Positions 1 through 6,148 of a DNA stretch of 8,097 nt are shown here, piece after piece. Position 1 is the first letter of the stretch, and each line of letters opens with the position of its first letter. The translations under genes were made by a program, and so were the position numbers. This DNA is from an uncultured Erysipelotrichaceae bacterium. Lineage in GTDB: Bacteria; Bacillota_I; Bacilli_A; Erysipelotrichales; Erysipelotrichaceae. The notes beneath the pieces are model-generated. The model was not told the origin of the DNA. It did no database searches and saw nothing but the letters and a program-made list of their open reading frames with translations. Location of the stretch: positions 1-8,097 of the forward strand of contig CALUZL010000017.1 of NCBI GenBank assembly GCA_944325295.1. Direction: 5' to 3'.

Positions 1-2
1 TC

Positions 3-92
3 GGTGAAAGCGGCAAAGCTAAAGATGTGCTTAACAAATACGGCATCTCTGCTGAACATGTCGTAGAAGTAGTTAAAGATACTTTAAAATAA
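3..92 (+). CDS. Transketolase, C-terminal end (partial)
   Basis: Only the last 29 codons are in the window, reading GESGKAKDVLNKYGISAEHV and ending DTLK before TAA at 90-92. The pattern FGxSG..xDVLxKYGISAExVVE is how transketolases, and the C-terminal subunits of split transketolases, usually end. The enzyme moves two-carbon units between sugar phosphates in the pentose phosphate pathway, using thiamine diphosphate, in the cytosol. Whether this is a full-length gene or a split C-terminal subunit cannot be told, because everything upstream is outside the window. The terminator just after it ends this transcription unit, so it is not part of the sugar operon further on. Assignment rests on a short stretch but the match to the remembered family ending is good. 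Confidence 0.75.
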   Translation, partial: GESGKAKDVLNKYGISAEHVVEVVKDTLK

Positions 93-115
93 TATCTACT
101 AATCACATATTAAAG

Positions 116-157
116 AAAACCGATTTAAAGGCTGAACTTTAAGTCGGTTTTTGTTTT
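116..157. terminator. Bidirectional intrinsic terminator
   Basis: A 15-bp stem (116-130 with 137-151, one G-U pair, loop GCTGAA at 131-136) is followed by a T-rich tract on the plus strand and preceded by an A-rich tract, so it can end transcription from both sides. It sits between the transketolase stop and the convergent stop of the beta-propeller gene. Confidence 0.85.
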
Positions 158-182
158 ATGAGAAGATTTTATTTGTTTATAT

Positions 183-1166
183 CTACAATGTGTATAAGGC
201 AAACTCGCCTTTAGTGTGATTGGCAGCTGCGATATAAGTTTTGCCGTCATGATCAAAACTGCAAAGATTGGCAGGGCCGACAGCAGTATCGATGACTTCT
301 TTTTTATATTCGCCATCTTGATAACTGATAGTAAAGATCTCGCCTTTACCTTGTCTTACCCCACATAAGAAGACAGGCTGGCCATTGATCGTGGCATCGC
401 TTAAGGCGTGTGCGAATTGAATGCCGTCATCAAACGTTAAGACTTTCTTTCCGTCTTTATATAAGGATATTTTATCGCCATGCATCTTTTCAATGATCAG
501 TATTTCATCTTTGCCGTCATTATCGATATCATTGATTGCAACTTCGCCGCAGGCTTCATCTATCAGTTTGGTAAAGACAAATTCATGATCAACGATCTTT
601 AAAGAGTATAGACCGTTATCACTTCCTAAATAGATGACATTATCCTTTGCAAAGAAGCCATGATTTCTAAATAAACCATCTTTAAGCAATACTGGCTTGG
701 ATGGATCACTCAGATCATAAGCATAGACTTGTCCGCTTTTAGACCAGTCATCCTTGTTTTCTTTGTATTTGGCTACCGTAGCCATGATCAGATAATGTTT
801 GTCGTCATCACTTAAAATACCGATCCGATGGACAAGAGGCATTTTGATAAAATCTTTAACAATGAATCTGCCGTCTTTGTAAGTAACATGTACCACTTTC
901 GCTTTGGATGGAACTTCTTTTAAATAAAATTCCTGGATAGCGTAAAAAGAATCTTGATCTAAAGGGTCTTTCACAAAGCCCATGCATCCTCCCACATCAT
1001 CCCAAACTGTCAGCGGATGATCAAGATCATCGATGTCATAAGCTAAAGCCAAGCCTTTTTCGTTTGGCCTTGCCTCAGATGCATAGATGACAAAGTGTTT
1101 ATCATGCAGCTTTAGATAAGTGGTTGCATAAGCTCTGTCATATTCTTTCAATATTCTCTTTTCCAT
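183..1166 (-). CDS. Cytosolic beta-propeller protein with FG-GAP-like repeat, function unknown
   Basis: A 327-residue protein without signal peptide or membrane segment, so probably cytosolic. I do not recognise a named family. The sequence shows a repeat about every 40-56 residues, each starting with a short hydrophobic strand and then a D/N/G-rich turn. Clear copies begin near residues 59 (GCMGFVKD), 112 (VHRIGILSDDD), 168 (NHGFFAKDN), 208 (EVAINDIDNDG), 252 (AHALSDATING) and 299 (ANLCSFDHDG), with a weaker one near 15. That is what a six- or seven-bladed propeller looks like. The fourth clear copy has a DIDNDGKDE motif (213-221), a calcium-binding loop typical of FG-GAP/VCBS repeats. Histidines 113, 169 and 253 fall at the same place in their repeats and could face the central channel. 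The start ATG (1164-1166) has a strong AGGGAGG ribosome site 7 bases upstream. It is the second gene of an operon with the HAD phosphatase, whose end it overlaps by 29 bp. A sugar-related enzyme (lyase, lactonase, dehydratase) or a ligand-binding propeller are possible roles, but this is inference. Confidence 0.8.
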   Translation of the reverse strand: MEKRILKEYDRAYATTYLKLHDKHFVIYASEARPNEKGLALAYDIDDLDHPLTVWDDVGGCMGFVKDPLDQDSFYAIQEFYLKEVPSKAKVVHVTYKDGRFIVKDFIKMPLVHRIGILSDDDKHYLIMATVAKYKENKDDWSKSGQVYAYDLSDPSKPVLLKDGLFRNHGFFAKDNVIYLGSDNGLYSLKIVDHEFVFTKLIDEACGEVAINDIDNDGKDEILIIEKMHGDKISLYKDGKKVLTFDDGIQFAHALSDATINGQPVFLCGVRQGKGEIFTISYQDGEYKKEVIDTAVGPANLCSFDHDGKTYIAAANHTKGEFALYTL

Positions 1167-1971
1167 CTATTAACCTCCCTATAAAATCACTGAAACCGTC
1201 ATCATCATTACTCTTAGCGATATATTTGACCTGTTTTTTAAGCAGATCACTGGCATTTTTCATGGCTACTCCGTATTTTAATCTTTTTAAAAGTTCTATA
1301 TCATTGTTGCCATCACCAAATCCCAAGACTTCATCGGTACTTATCGATAATATCTGACACAGGTTTTCAAGCATACTGTATTTGGATACTCTTTTATCAT
1401 TGAACTCAATGATGTCGATGTTGCTGCGGTAACCATGAAACGGCATATCTTGATATTTTGGAAGATAATATCTTTCAAAATCATCAAGTTTTTCTTTGCT
1501 GCCGGAGATCATAAATTTAAAGAAATCTTTATAAAAATAATTTTCTTTGACAAATTCAGTCTTATAGCCGTTATAAGTTTCTACTCTTTTAGTTACCGTA
1601 TCCTCTTTTAAAGCTTCGATATGGTCACCGCCGTAATCAACAGCATTTAAACCAAGCGATAAAGCATCCTTTAAGATCAGCATGTTCCATTCTTTAAGCA
1701 TCGGATAACTGGTGTGATCTTTGTTTTCCTTTAAATCGTATAGACCATAGCCGTTGCCATAAATGATATAGCGGACATCATCTTCGATCTGCCAATTCTT
1801 GATATTAAAAGTGATGGCTTTTAAAGGACGGCCGCTGGCTATAGCAAAAGGGATATTAAATTCTTTTAACTTTTTTAGTGTTTCCCGATTGGCTTTGGAA
1901 ACGGTTTTGTCTGATCTTAAAAAAGTACCGTCAAGATCAGAAACGACCAGCTTGATATCTTTAATATTCAT
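1138..1971 (-). CDS. Cof-type HAD-IIB family phosphatase
   Basis: A 277-residue cytosolic HAD-superfamily hydrolase with all four motifs: DLDGT (12-16, nucleophile D12 and acid D14), ASGRP (45-49, S46), K197 in VSKY, and GDGNND (219-224, D220 and D224 for Mg2+). GVAMKNA (234-240) is typical of the Cof/YidA/YbiV group, and the cap insert between motifs II and III fits type IIB. These enzymes dephosphorylate sugar phosphates and similar small molecules, with loose specificity, so the true substrate is unknown. In this place it could remove phosphate from PTS-made sugar phosphates, either as overflow relief or as a pathway step. The length is normal. The start ATG (1969-1971) gives the expected short N-terminus, but no clear Shine-Dalgarno site is seen and an upstream in-frame stop rules out an earlier start. 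It is the first gene of a minus-strand operon driven from the divergent control region and overlaps the next gene by 29 bp. Confidence 0.92.
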   Translation of the reverse strand: MNIKDIKLVVSDLDGTFLRSDKTVSKANRETLKKLKEFNIPFAIASGRPLKAITFNIKNWQIEDDVRYIIYGNGYGLYDLKENKDHTSYPMLKEWNMLILKDALSLGLNAVDYGGDHIEALKEDTVTKRVETYNGYKTEFVKENYFYKDFFKFMISGSKEKLDDFERYYLPKYQDMPFHGYRSNIDIIEFNDKRVSKYSMLENLCQILSISTDEVLGFGDGNNDIELLKRLKYGVAMKNASDLLKKQVKYIAKSNDDDGFSDFIGRLIDGKENIERI

Positions 1972-1995
1972 ACCAAAATTATCGTATCAAAAAAG

Positions 1996-2024
1996 ACTAT
2001 AAGCAAACTATACTTTTGCAACAA
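1996..2024 (-). promoter_or_regulatory. Promoter of the HAD phosphatase/propeller operon
   Basis: On the minus strand TTGTTG (2019-2024) is followed by a 17-base spacer and TATAGT (1996-2001), a good sigma-A promoter with optimal spacing. Transcription would start near 1989 and give a leader of about 18 bases. The -35 box lies inside a TTGCAACA element (2016-2023), so a protein bound there would affect this promoter. Confidence 0.6.
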
Positions 2025-2034
2025 TCGTTTTTCA
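2017..2034. promoter_or_regulatory. TTGCAACA-type operator candidate, site A
   Basis: TGCAACA (2017-2023) is followed after four bases by TTTTTCA (2028-2034), which matches 5 of 7 bases of the inverted half TGTTGCA. It resembles the perfect site at 2114-2130 and overlaps the -35 box of the minus-strand promoter. A looser half-site, TTGCAATAA, lies at 2072-2080. The binding protein is unknown; the PTS-controlled activator encoded at 3769-5691 is the obvious local candidate. Confidence 0.4.
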
Positions 2035-2113
2035 TAAGTTCTTTATAAAATATCCTAAAGATCAGATAAACTTGCAATAAACGAAAGAAAACTTCTTCTT
2101 TCTTCAGCATATT

Positions 2114-2130
2114 TGCAACATATTGTTGCA
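2114..2130. promoter_or_regulatory. Perfect inverted repeat, operator candidate, site B
   Basis: TGCAACA-TAT-TGTTGCA is a perfect 7-bp dyad with a 3-base spacer in the noncoding region between the divergent operons. It lies about 30 bases upstream of a possible extended -10 box (2160-2168), a distance that would suit an activator. With an alternative weak promoter (TTGCAA 2113-2118, TAAAAT 2138-2143, 19-base spacer) it would overlap the -35 box, which would suit a repressor. The sequence does not decide between these. Confidence 0.6.
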
Positions 2131-2159
2131 TAAGCACTAAAATTATCCTTTTAGCCAGA

Positions 2160-2168
2160 TGATAAAAT
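2160..2168 (+). promoter_or_regulatory. Possible extended -10 promoter of the sugar operon
   Basis: TGATAAAAT fits the extended -10 pattern TGnTATAAT with one change, and no good -35 box lies at the usual distance, as is common for activator-dependent promoters. Transcription would start near 2175, giving a very short leader that begins at about the ribosome site AAGGAG (2177-2182), which is a weakness of this call. The alternative is TAAAAT at 2138-2143. Confidence 0.35.
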
Positions 2169-2189
2169 TTAGATACAAGGAGAATTAAA

Positions 2190-3077
2190 ATGAGCAGATT
2201 TAAAAAAGGGATAATCGTATCGAATATTCTGGATCCTTTAAGCAAAGATCCAAAAGATTTGAAAGTAGTCTATCAAAGACTTTTCGCTGAAAAGCGCTAT
2301 GAAGCTATTGAAACAAGGGTTTTAAAAGATGAATCACTGATCGAGTATTATAATGAGATCAAAAAACCAAATGTCAGTTTAGAAGCTTATGTCACCGGTG
2401 ATCTTTCAAGGATGGGTGTTTCTTTGTCTTCGGTAAATGAAGAAAGCCGACATAAGGCTATTGAATATACTAAAGAAATGCTGGATTTAGGAAATCTTGT
2501 CGATCTTGATTATTTAGGTATTGCTTCTGGCAAGGCTGATAGTCCTAATACCCTTTGGGGCTTGGATATGTTTGTATCATCGCTTTGTGAACTCTTTGAA
2601 TATGTTTTAAAAAAGGGTTACAAGACAAAACTGGCTATTGAACCTTTAGATCAGTATGCCCATAAATGCAATGTCATCGGCAGCTTGGATCTGACCTTAA
2701 GGATGGTAAGACGTTTAGAAGCTTTGGGTTATGATCATCGTAACTACATCATCACCTTCGACAGTGCGCATGTCGCTTTGAATGAAGATGATTTTGAAGA
2801 AACGATCGCTAAGCTTGCCCCTTATATCTATAAGATCCATTTTGCCAATGCTGTCTTGGATAAAAATGATCCGTTATACGGTGACAACCACATGGCTTTT
2901 GAAGGCGGTTTTATGAATGAAGAAGTTGCTGTTGCGATCTTAAAACAGGCTAAAAAATATGTTGATCATGATGTAGAAGTATCTTTAGAGATCAGAGAGA
3001 AAGATAAAGACAAGGCCTGGGATCTTGAAAACTATGCTTATGACTTTTTGAATAAAGTTTTAAAAGAAGTAGAATGA
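2190..3077 (+). CDS. Xylose-isomerase-like TIM-barrel sugar (phosphate) isomerase/epimerase
   Basis: A 295-residue cytosolic protein of the xylose isomerase-like TIM-barrel superfamily (AP endonuclease family 2), which contains ketose 3-epimerases, hydroxypyruvate isomerases and inosose-related enzymes. Likely metal ligands and catalytic residues sit on successive strands: E151 in AIEPLD, D191 and H194 in TFDSAH, H217 in KIHFAN, and E267 in SLEI. The IEPLD and SLEI glutamates are the usual acid/base pair of the tagatose/psicose 3-epimerase group. The start ATG has AAGGAG seven bases upstream. It is the first gene of the six-gene operon, 82 bases ahead of the aldolase start, so it should act on the sugar phosphate delivered by the PTS encoded downstream. 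Whether it isomerises or epimerises, and which sugar, cannot be read from the sequence. Confidence 0.85.
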   Translation: MSRFKKGIIVSNILDPLSKDPKDLKVVYQRLFAEKRYEAIETRVLKDESLIEYYNEIKKPNVSLEAYVTGDLSRMGVSLSSVNEESRHKAIEYTKEMLDLGNLVDLDYLGIASGKADSPNTLWGLDMFVSSLCELFEYVLKKGYKTKLAIEPLDQYAHKCNVIGSLDLTLRMVRRLEALGYDHRNYIITFDSAHVALNEDDFEETIAKLAPYIYKIHFANAVLDKNDPLYGDNHMAFEGGFMNEEVAVAILKQAKKYVDHDVEVSLEIREKDKDKAWDLENYAYDFLNKVLKEVE

Positions 3078-3078
3078 T

Positions 3079-3107
3079 TTGCAACAATTATCTTGCACAA
3101 CTATAAA
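3079..3107 (+). promoter_or_regulatory. Internal promoter ahead of the aldolase, overlapping a TTGCAACA element
   Basis: TTGCAA (3079-3084), a 17-base spacer and TATAAA (3102-3107) make a good sigma-A promoter in the gap between isomerase and aldolase. The -35 box is part of TTGCAACAAT. A dyad like the upstream sites is present: TGCAACA (3080-3086), four bases, TCTTGCA (3091-3097, 6 of 7 matches to the inverted half). Transcription would start near 3114, just before the cre-like site. This could let aldolase, regulator and PTS be expressed separately from the isomerase. Confidence 0.5.
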
Positions 3108-3120
3108 AAAATCTACTTTG

Positions 3121-3134
3121 TGAAAATGCTAACA
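3121..3134 (+). promoter_or_regulatory. cre-like site (CcpA carbon catabolite control)
   Basis: TGAAAATGCTAACA agrees at 13 of 14 positions with the Bacillus cre consensus TGWAANCGNTNWCA; the one change is C to T in the central CG. It lies just downstream of the expected start of the internal promoter and 25 bases before the aldolase start, a position where CcpA usually represses. The changed central base is normally important, so binding is uncertain. Confidence 0.45.
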
Positions 3135-3144
3135 TGGACTTGTG

Positions 3145-3151
3145 AAAGGAG
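3145..3151 (+). promoter_or_regulatory. Ribosome binding site that sets the aldolase start
   Basis: AAAGGAG ends eight bases before ATG at 3160. An in-frame GTG at 3142 lies just ahead of this site and would place the site inside the gene, so ATG 3160 is the better start. Confidence 0.85.
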
Positions 3152-3159
3152 AAAAGATA

Positions 3160-3765
3160 ATGAAAGGTACTGTTACAACCATCCTTCGTGGATTCTCTTA
3201 CGAAAAAGTCAGATGTGTATGCGAAGCGCTTTGTCAAAGTGAGAAGATCAAAAATGTTGAGATCACTTTGAATACGCCTAATGCCTATGAAACGATCGAA
3301 AAGATCGCCAAGGAATTCAAAGACCGTTTATCGATCGGTGCTGGCACCGTCAAGACTTTCGACGAATTGAAAAAGGTTATTGATTGCGGCATTGAATTTG
3401 TATTATCTCCTTGCGGCTATACCAAAGAGATGATCGACTACTGCCATGATCATAATGTGATCGCCATACCGGCTGCCTTTACTCCCAGCGAGATCTTTAC
3501 TCAGTATTCTTACGGGGCTGATATAATAAAGGTTTTCCCGGCCAATGAATTATCTAAGGGTTATGCCAAAAAAGCCATGGAGCCTTTAGGCGATATTCCT
3601 TTAATGGCTGTCGGCGGTGTAAATGCCACTAATGTCAAAGAACACTTTGACGGCGGTTACAAGTATGTCGGAACATGCTGGGGATTATTCAAAAAAGAAG
3701 ATGTTGAAAACATGAACATGGAAGGATTAGTCAATTCGATCAAAGAATTTGAAACAAGAATGTAA
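3160..3765 (+). CDS. KDPG/KDPGal-family aldolase (2-keto-3-deoxy-6-phospho sugar acid aldolase)
   Basis: A 201-residue class I (Schiff base) aldolase of the Eda/DgoA family, which splits 2-keto-3-deoxy-6-phosphogluconate or -galactonate into pyruvate and glyceraldehyde 3-phosphate in the cytosol. Seen in order: ILRG (8-11), VEITLNTP (33-40) with E35 as the catalytic glutamate, GAGT (60-63), LSP (82-84), IKVFPA (123-128) with K124 as the Schiff-base lysine, and AVGGV (150-154). From memory, E. coli Eda has TLRT where this protein has TLNTP, and DgoA has ILRG and LNSP, so the protein looks closer to the galactonate-type enzyme, though many Firmicute homologues share ILRG. Some relatives also act on 4-hydroxy-2-oxoglutarate. 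Start ATG 3160 is chosen by the ribosome site; an in-frame GTG at 3142 would add six residues. It lies three bases before the regulator gene. No dehydratase or KDG kinase is encoded nearby to make its substrate. Confidence 0.9.
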   Translation: MKGTVTTILRGFSYEKVRCVCEALCQSEKIKNVEITLNTPNAYETIEKIAKEFKDRLSIGAGTVKTFDELKKVIDCGIEFVLSPCGYTKEMIDYCHDHNVIAIPAAFTPSEIFTQYSYGADIIKVFPANELSKGYAKKAMEPLGDIPLMAVGGVNATNVKEHFDGGYKYVGTCWGLFKKEDVENMNMEGLVNSIKEFETRM

Positions 3766-3768
3766 ATT

Positions 3769-5691
3769 ATGCAAACAAATAAGAAAAGAAAACTGTTAGA
3801 ACTGCTTTTAAAACAAAACGGCATCGTTACGGTAAGTGAATATGCCAAGGTTTTAGGCATGTCTAAAAGAAGTATCTATTCTTATTTGGATGATTTGGAA
3901 GATGAGATCAAACGCTACGGGTTATCGATCAAACGTATCCCCTCCAAAGGTATTATGATCACCCGCCATGATGAATTTAAAGAAGAAGTCGTCATCAGTG
4001 AAGCAAACGATGAGTATTCTTTAAGTTCCAGACGTTTTGAACTCATCAACCGTTTGCTTATCAAAGGCAAGACGATCGACATGGTCGATTTTGCGATCGA
4101 GTTTTATGTTTCAGAGAGTTCGATCAGAAATGATATCTCTTATCTCAACAACATTCTGATCAACTGCAACGAAGTGCGGATCGCCATATCACGCAATCAG
4201 ATCTATGTCGATAAGAAGAGCGAATCAGATCTTTTAAGAGCAATCATCTATTTAAACGGCATCATAACTTCAGAATTGTCGCTTGATGATAAAGAGAAAT
4301 ATATTGCCAGCATTTATGATGAGAATATCGTAAATGAAGTCCATCAGATCGTTCGAGGCTATATCGATGCTTTGGAGCTTAATATCGCCGAGCACTATAT
4401 CGAACATATCTGCAATGTCTTAATAACGCTCTCATCAAGAGTCAAGGGAGGACATCATGTGGAAAATAACGATAATCTGCTCGATTATGACCGTATCAAG
4501 ATGATGGCTGACGCTCTTTTGAGCAAACAGTTTCTGGAAACGATCTCACATCGCTTGAACTTAAACTTTGAACTTGGCGATATCAACTTCGTATCCAGCT
4601 ATTTAAGAGCTGATAGGATCCAGATATCCAACTTTGATAAGATCGAAAGCAAGGATCTACAAGTATTCAGATGTATTCTTGGAAGACTGGAAAAGATCAT
4701 CGGCATCAGACTGGATGAAGAAGATGAACTTGTCAAAAATCTGCTCATTCACATGAATGCCATGGTCTATCGTTTAAGAAATGACATCATCATTACCAAC
4801 AGTCTTTTAGAGAATATCAAATCAGAATTCGGTGTACTCTTTAATGTATTGTCTGTTGTCTTTGAAACGGAAAACAGCAGTTTAGACATCAAGATCACTG
4901 ATGATGAGATCGGTTATTTGCTGATCCATATCCAAAACATCATTGAAAGACAAAAGAAGACCAAAAACATTCTGCTGGTATGCCCGCATGGCGTAGTTAC
5001 TTCTAATCTGATCTTAAGTCAGATCAGAGAACTGCTTCCGGCATACAACTTTATCGAAACGATCTCGATCGATCGGGTGGATAAAGTAAGACTGGATTCC
5101 ATTGATTTTGTAATATCAACGATCGATATCAACGGTATCGATAAACCCGTTATCAAGATATCACCGATCATTTCTAAAGATGATATCCGCAATATCTACA
5201 ACTTCTATCAAAACCTGATCTTCAGCAATCATGAATATTTGCATGAATATGAACATCTGGCCAGGTTTGTCGATAAAGATCTCGTTTTTGAGATGAGCGA
5301 TATCGCTAAAGAAGATCTGATCAAAAGAGTTTGCATCAAACTTTATGATGAAGGCGTCGTGACCAGGGATTATTTCGATTCCCTTTTAAGAAGAGAGATG
5401 ATCTCTTCGACGGACAATATCTATGGTTTCGCTTTGCCACATGGTGATATCAAATATGTAGAAAAGACCAAGCTTTGTGTCGTACTTTTGAAAAAGCCGC
5501 TGCATTGGAACAAACATCAGGTAAGCATCGTCATCTTCTTCAACATCCATTATGATGACTTGCAAAGTTCCAAGAAGATCTTGGATGACATCTATAACCT
5601 GATGCATTCTGAGCGGTTTAAAGAGCTGATGCGTCAAGGCATCGGCAAAGAAGAATTTTTAGAGTTTATTAAGAAGGATCAAAATGATTAA
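3769..5691 (+). CDS. PRD-containing PTS-regulated transcriptional activator (MtlR/LicR/ManR type)
   Basis: A 640-residue DNA-binding regulator with the usual five parts. A winged helix-turn-helix (about 5-65, ILTVSEYAKVLGMSKRSIY-like core) is followed by a second Mga-like HTH (about 88-150), PRD1 (about 170-285), PRD2 (about 295-395), an EIIB-Gat-like domain (about 399-480; C405 in LVCPHG) and an EIIA-Fru/Mtl-like domain (about 497-635; H558 in ALPHGD). PRD2 has both expected histidines, H328 in LIHMN and H387 in LIHIQN. PRD1 keeps H213 but has Y278 where the second histidine is expected. In this family HPr phosphorylates PRD2 to activate, while EIIA/EIIB phosphorylate the C-terminal domains to inactivate when substrate is absent. 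So it probably switches this operon on when its PTS is transporting. It starts three bases after the aldolase stop with no clear ribosome site, which suggests translational coupling, and overlaps the IIA gene by eight bases. The TTGCAACA dyads are its likely but unproven targets. Confidence 0.93.
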   Translation: MQTNKKRKLLELLLKQNGIVTVSEYAKVLGMSKRSIYSYLDDLEDEIKRYGLSIKRIPSKGIMITRHDEFKEEVVISEANDEYSLSSRRFELINRLLIKGKTIDMVDFAIEFYVSESSIRNDISYLNNILINCNEVRIAISRNQIYVDKKSESDLLRAIIYLNGIITSELSLDDKEKYIASIYDENIVNEVHQIVRGYIDALELNIAEHYIEHICNVLITLSSRVKGGHHVENNDNLLDYDRIKMMADALLSKQFLETISHRLNLNFELGDINFVSSYLRADRIQISNFDKIESKDLQVFRCILGRLEKIIGIRLDEEDELVKNLLIHMNAMVYRLRNDIIITNSLLENIKSEFGVLFNVLSVVFETENSSLDIKITDDEIGYLLIHIQNIIERQKKTKNILLVCPHGVVTSNLILSQIRELLPAYNFIETISIDRVDKVRLDSIDFVISTIDINGIDKPVIKISPIISKDDIRNIYNFYQNLIFSNHEYLHEYEHLARFVDKDLVFEMSDIAKEDLIKRVCIKLYDEGVVTRDYFDSLLRREMISSTDNIYGFALPHGDIKYVEKTKLCVVLLKKPLHWNKHQVSIVIFFNIHYDDLQSSKKILDDIYNLMHSERFKELMRQGIGKEEFLEFIKKDQND

Positions 5692-6148
5692 AAGAGAGTT
5701 AGTATTTTTTAAAAACGATCTAAAGAGTCAGGACGAATGTCTTAGATATATGGCTGATGCCGTCAATAAACTGGGACTTTTGTCTGATGAAGAAACTTAT
5801 CTGCAGGCTGTTTATAAAAGAGAAGAGGAGTTCTCAACAGCTGTAGGCTTTGATGTCGCTATCCCGCATGGCATGTCTGATGCCGTAAATGAAGCTTTCA
5901 TCGCTTTTTTGAAAACTGATGTGCCGCTCTTATGGGGGAAGGGCGATGATGCCAAGGAAGTTAAACTGATCTTTATGATCGGAGTACCGGAAAAAGAAAA
6001 GAACGTTACTCATCTTAAATTCATATCACAGATCAGCCGCCATTTGATCGATGAAAAGTTTAGAAGCGATCTGTTGAATTGTAAGGATGCTGATGAAGCA
6101 TACAATTATCTGAATGTGATCAACGACGGAATCAAAGGAGGAAAATAA
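5684..6148 (+). CDS. PTS fructose-family EIIA component
   Basis: A 154-residue cytosolic PTS IIA protein of the fructose/mannitol type, which takes phosphate from HPr and passes it to IIB. The phosphorylated histidine is H62 in VAIPHG (58-63), the standard motif. The region GFDVAIPHGMSDAV and the following beta-strands LLWGKGDDAKEVKLIFMIGV are typical of the family, and the length is that of a stand-alone domain. The start overlaps the regulator stop by eight bases and has GAAGGAT shortly upstream, so the two are probably coupled. The stop overlaps the IIB start by one base (TAATG). No Enzyme I or HPr gene is in the window; these general proteins are normally encoded elsewhere. It may also dephosphorylate or phosphorylate the regulator next to it. 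Confidence 0.93.
   Translation: MIKRELVFFKNDLKSQDECLRYMADAVNKLGLLSDEETYLQAVYKREEEFSTAVGFDVAIPHGMSDAVNEAFIAFLKTDVPLLWGKGDDAKEVKLIFMIGVPEKEKNVTHLKFISQISRHLIDEKFRSDLLNCKDADEAYNYLNVINDGIKGGK

Noticed and set aside
1124..1357. Plus-strand open frame of 77 codons
   Set aside because: It lies antisense to the HAD phosphatase and propeller genes, has no ribosome site, and its translation shows no family features.
2018..2035. Second cre-like site on the minus strand in the divergent region
   Set aside because: TGAAAAACG has one base too many between TG and CG, so it does not fit the cre spacing.
1997..2245. Minus-strand open frame of 82 codons across the divergent control region
   Set aside because: It would overlap the start of the isomerase gene, the operator dyads and the minus-strand promoter; the translation is low in complexity and unlike a known protein.
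3078..3159. RNA antiterminator (RAT-like) target for a BglG-type protein
   Set aside because: The regulator here has N-terminal helix-turn-helix domains for DNA and not the RNA-binding domain of true BglG antiterminators, and no terminator hairpin is visible in this gap.
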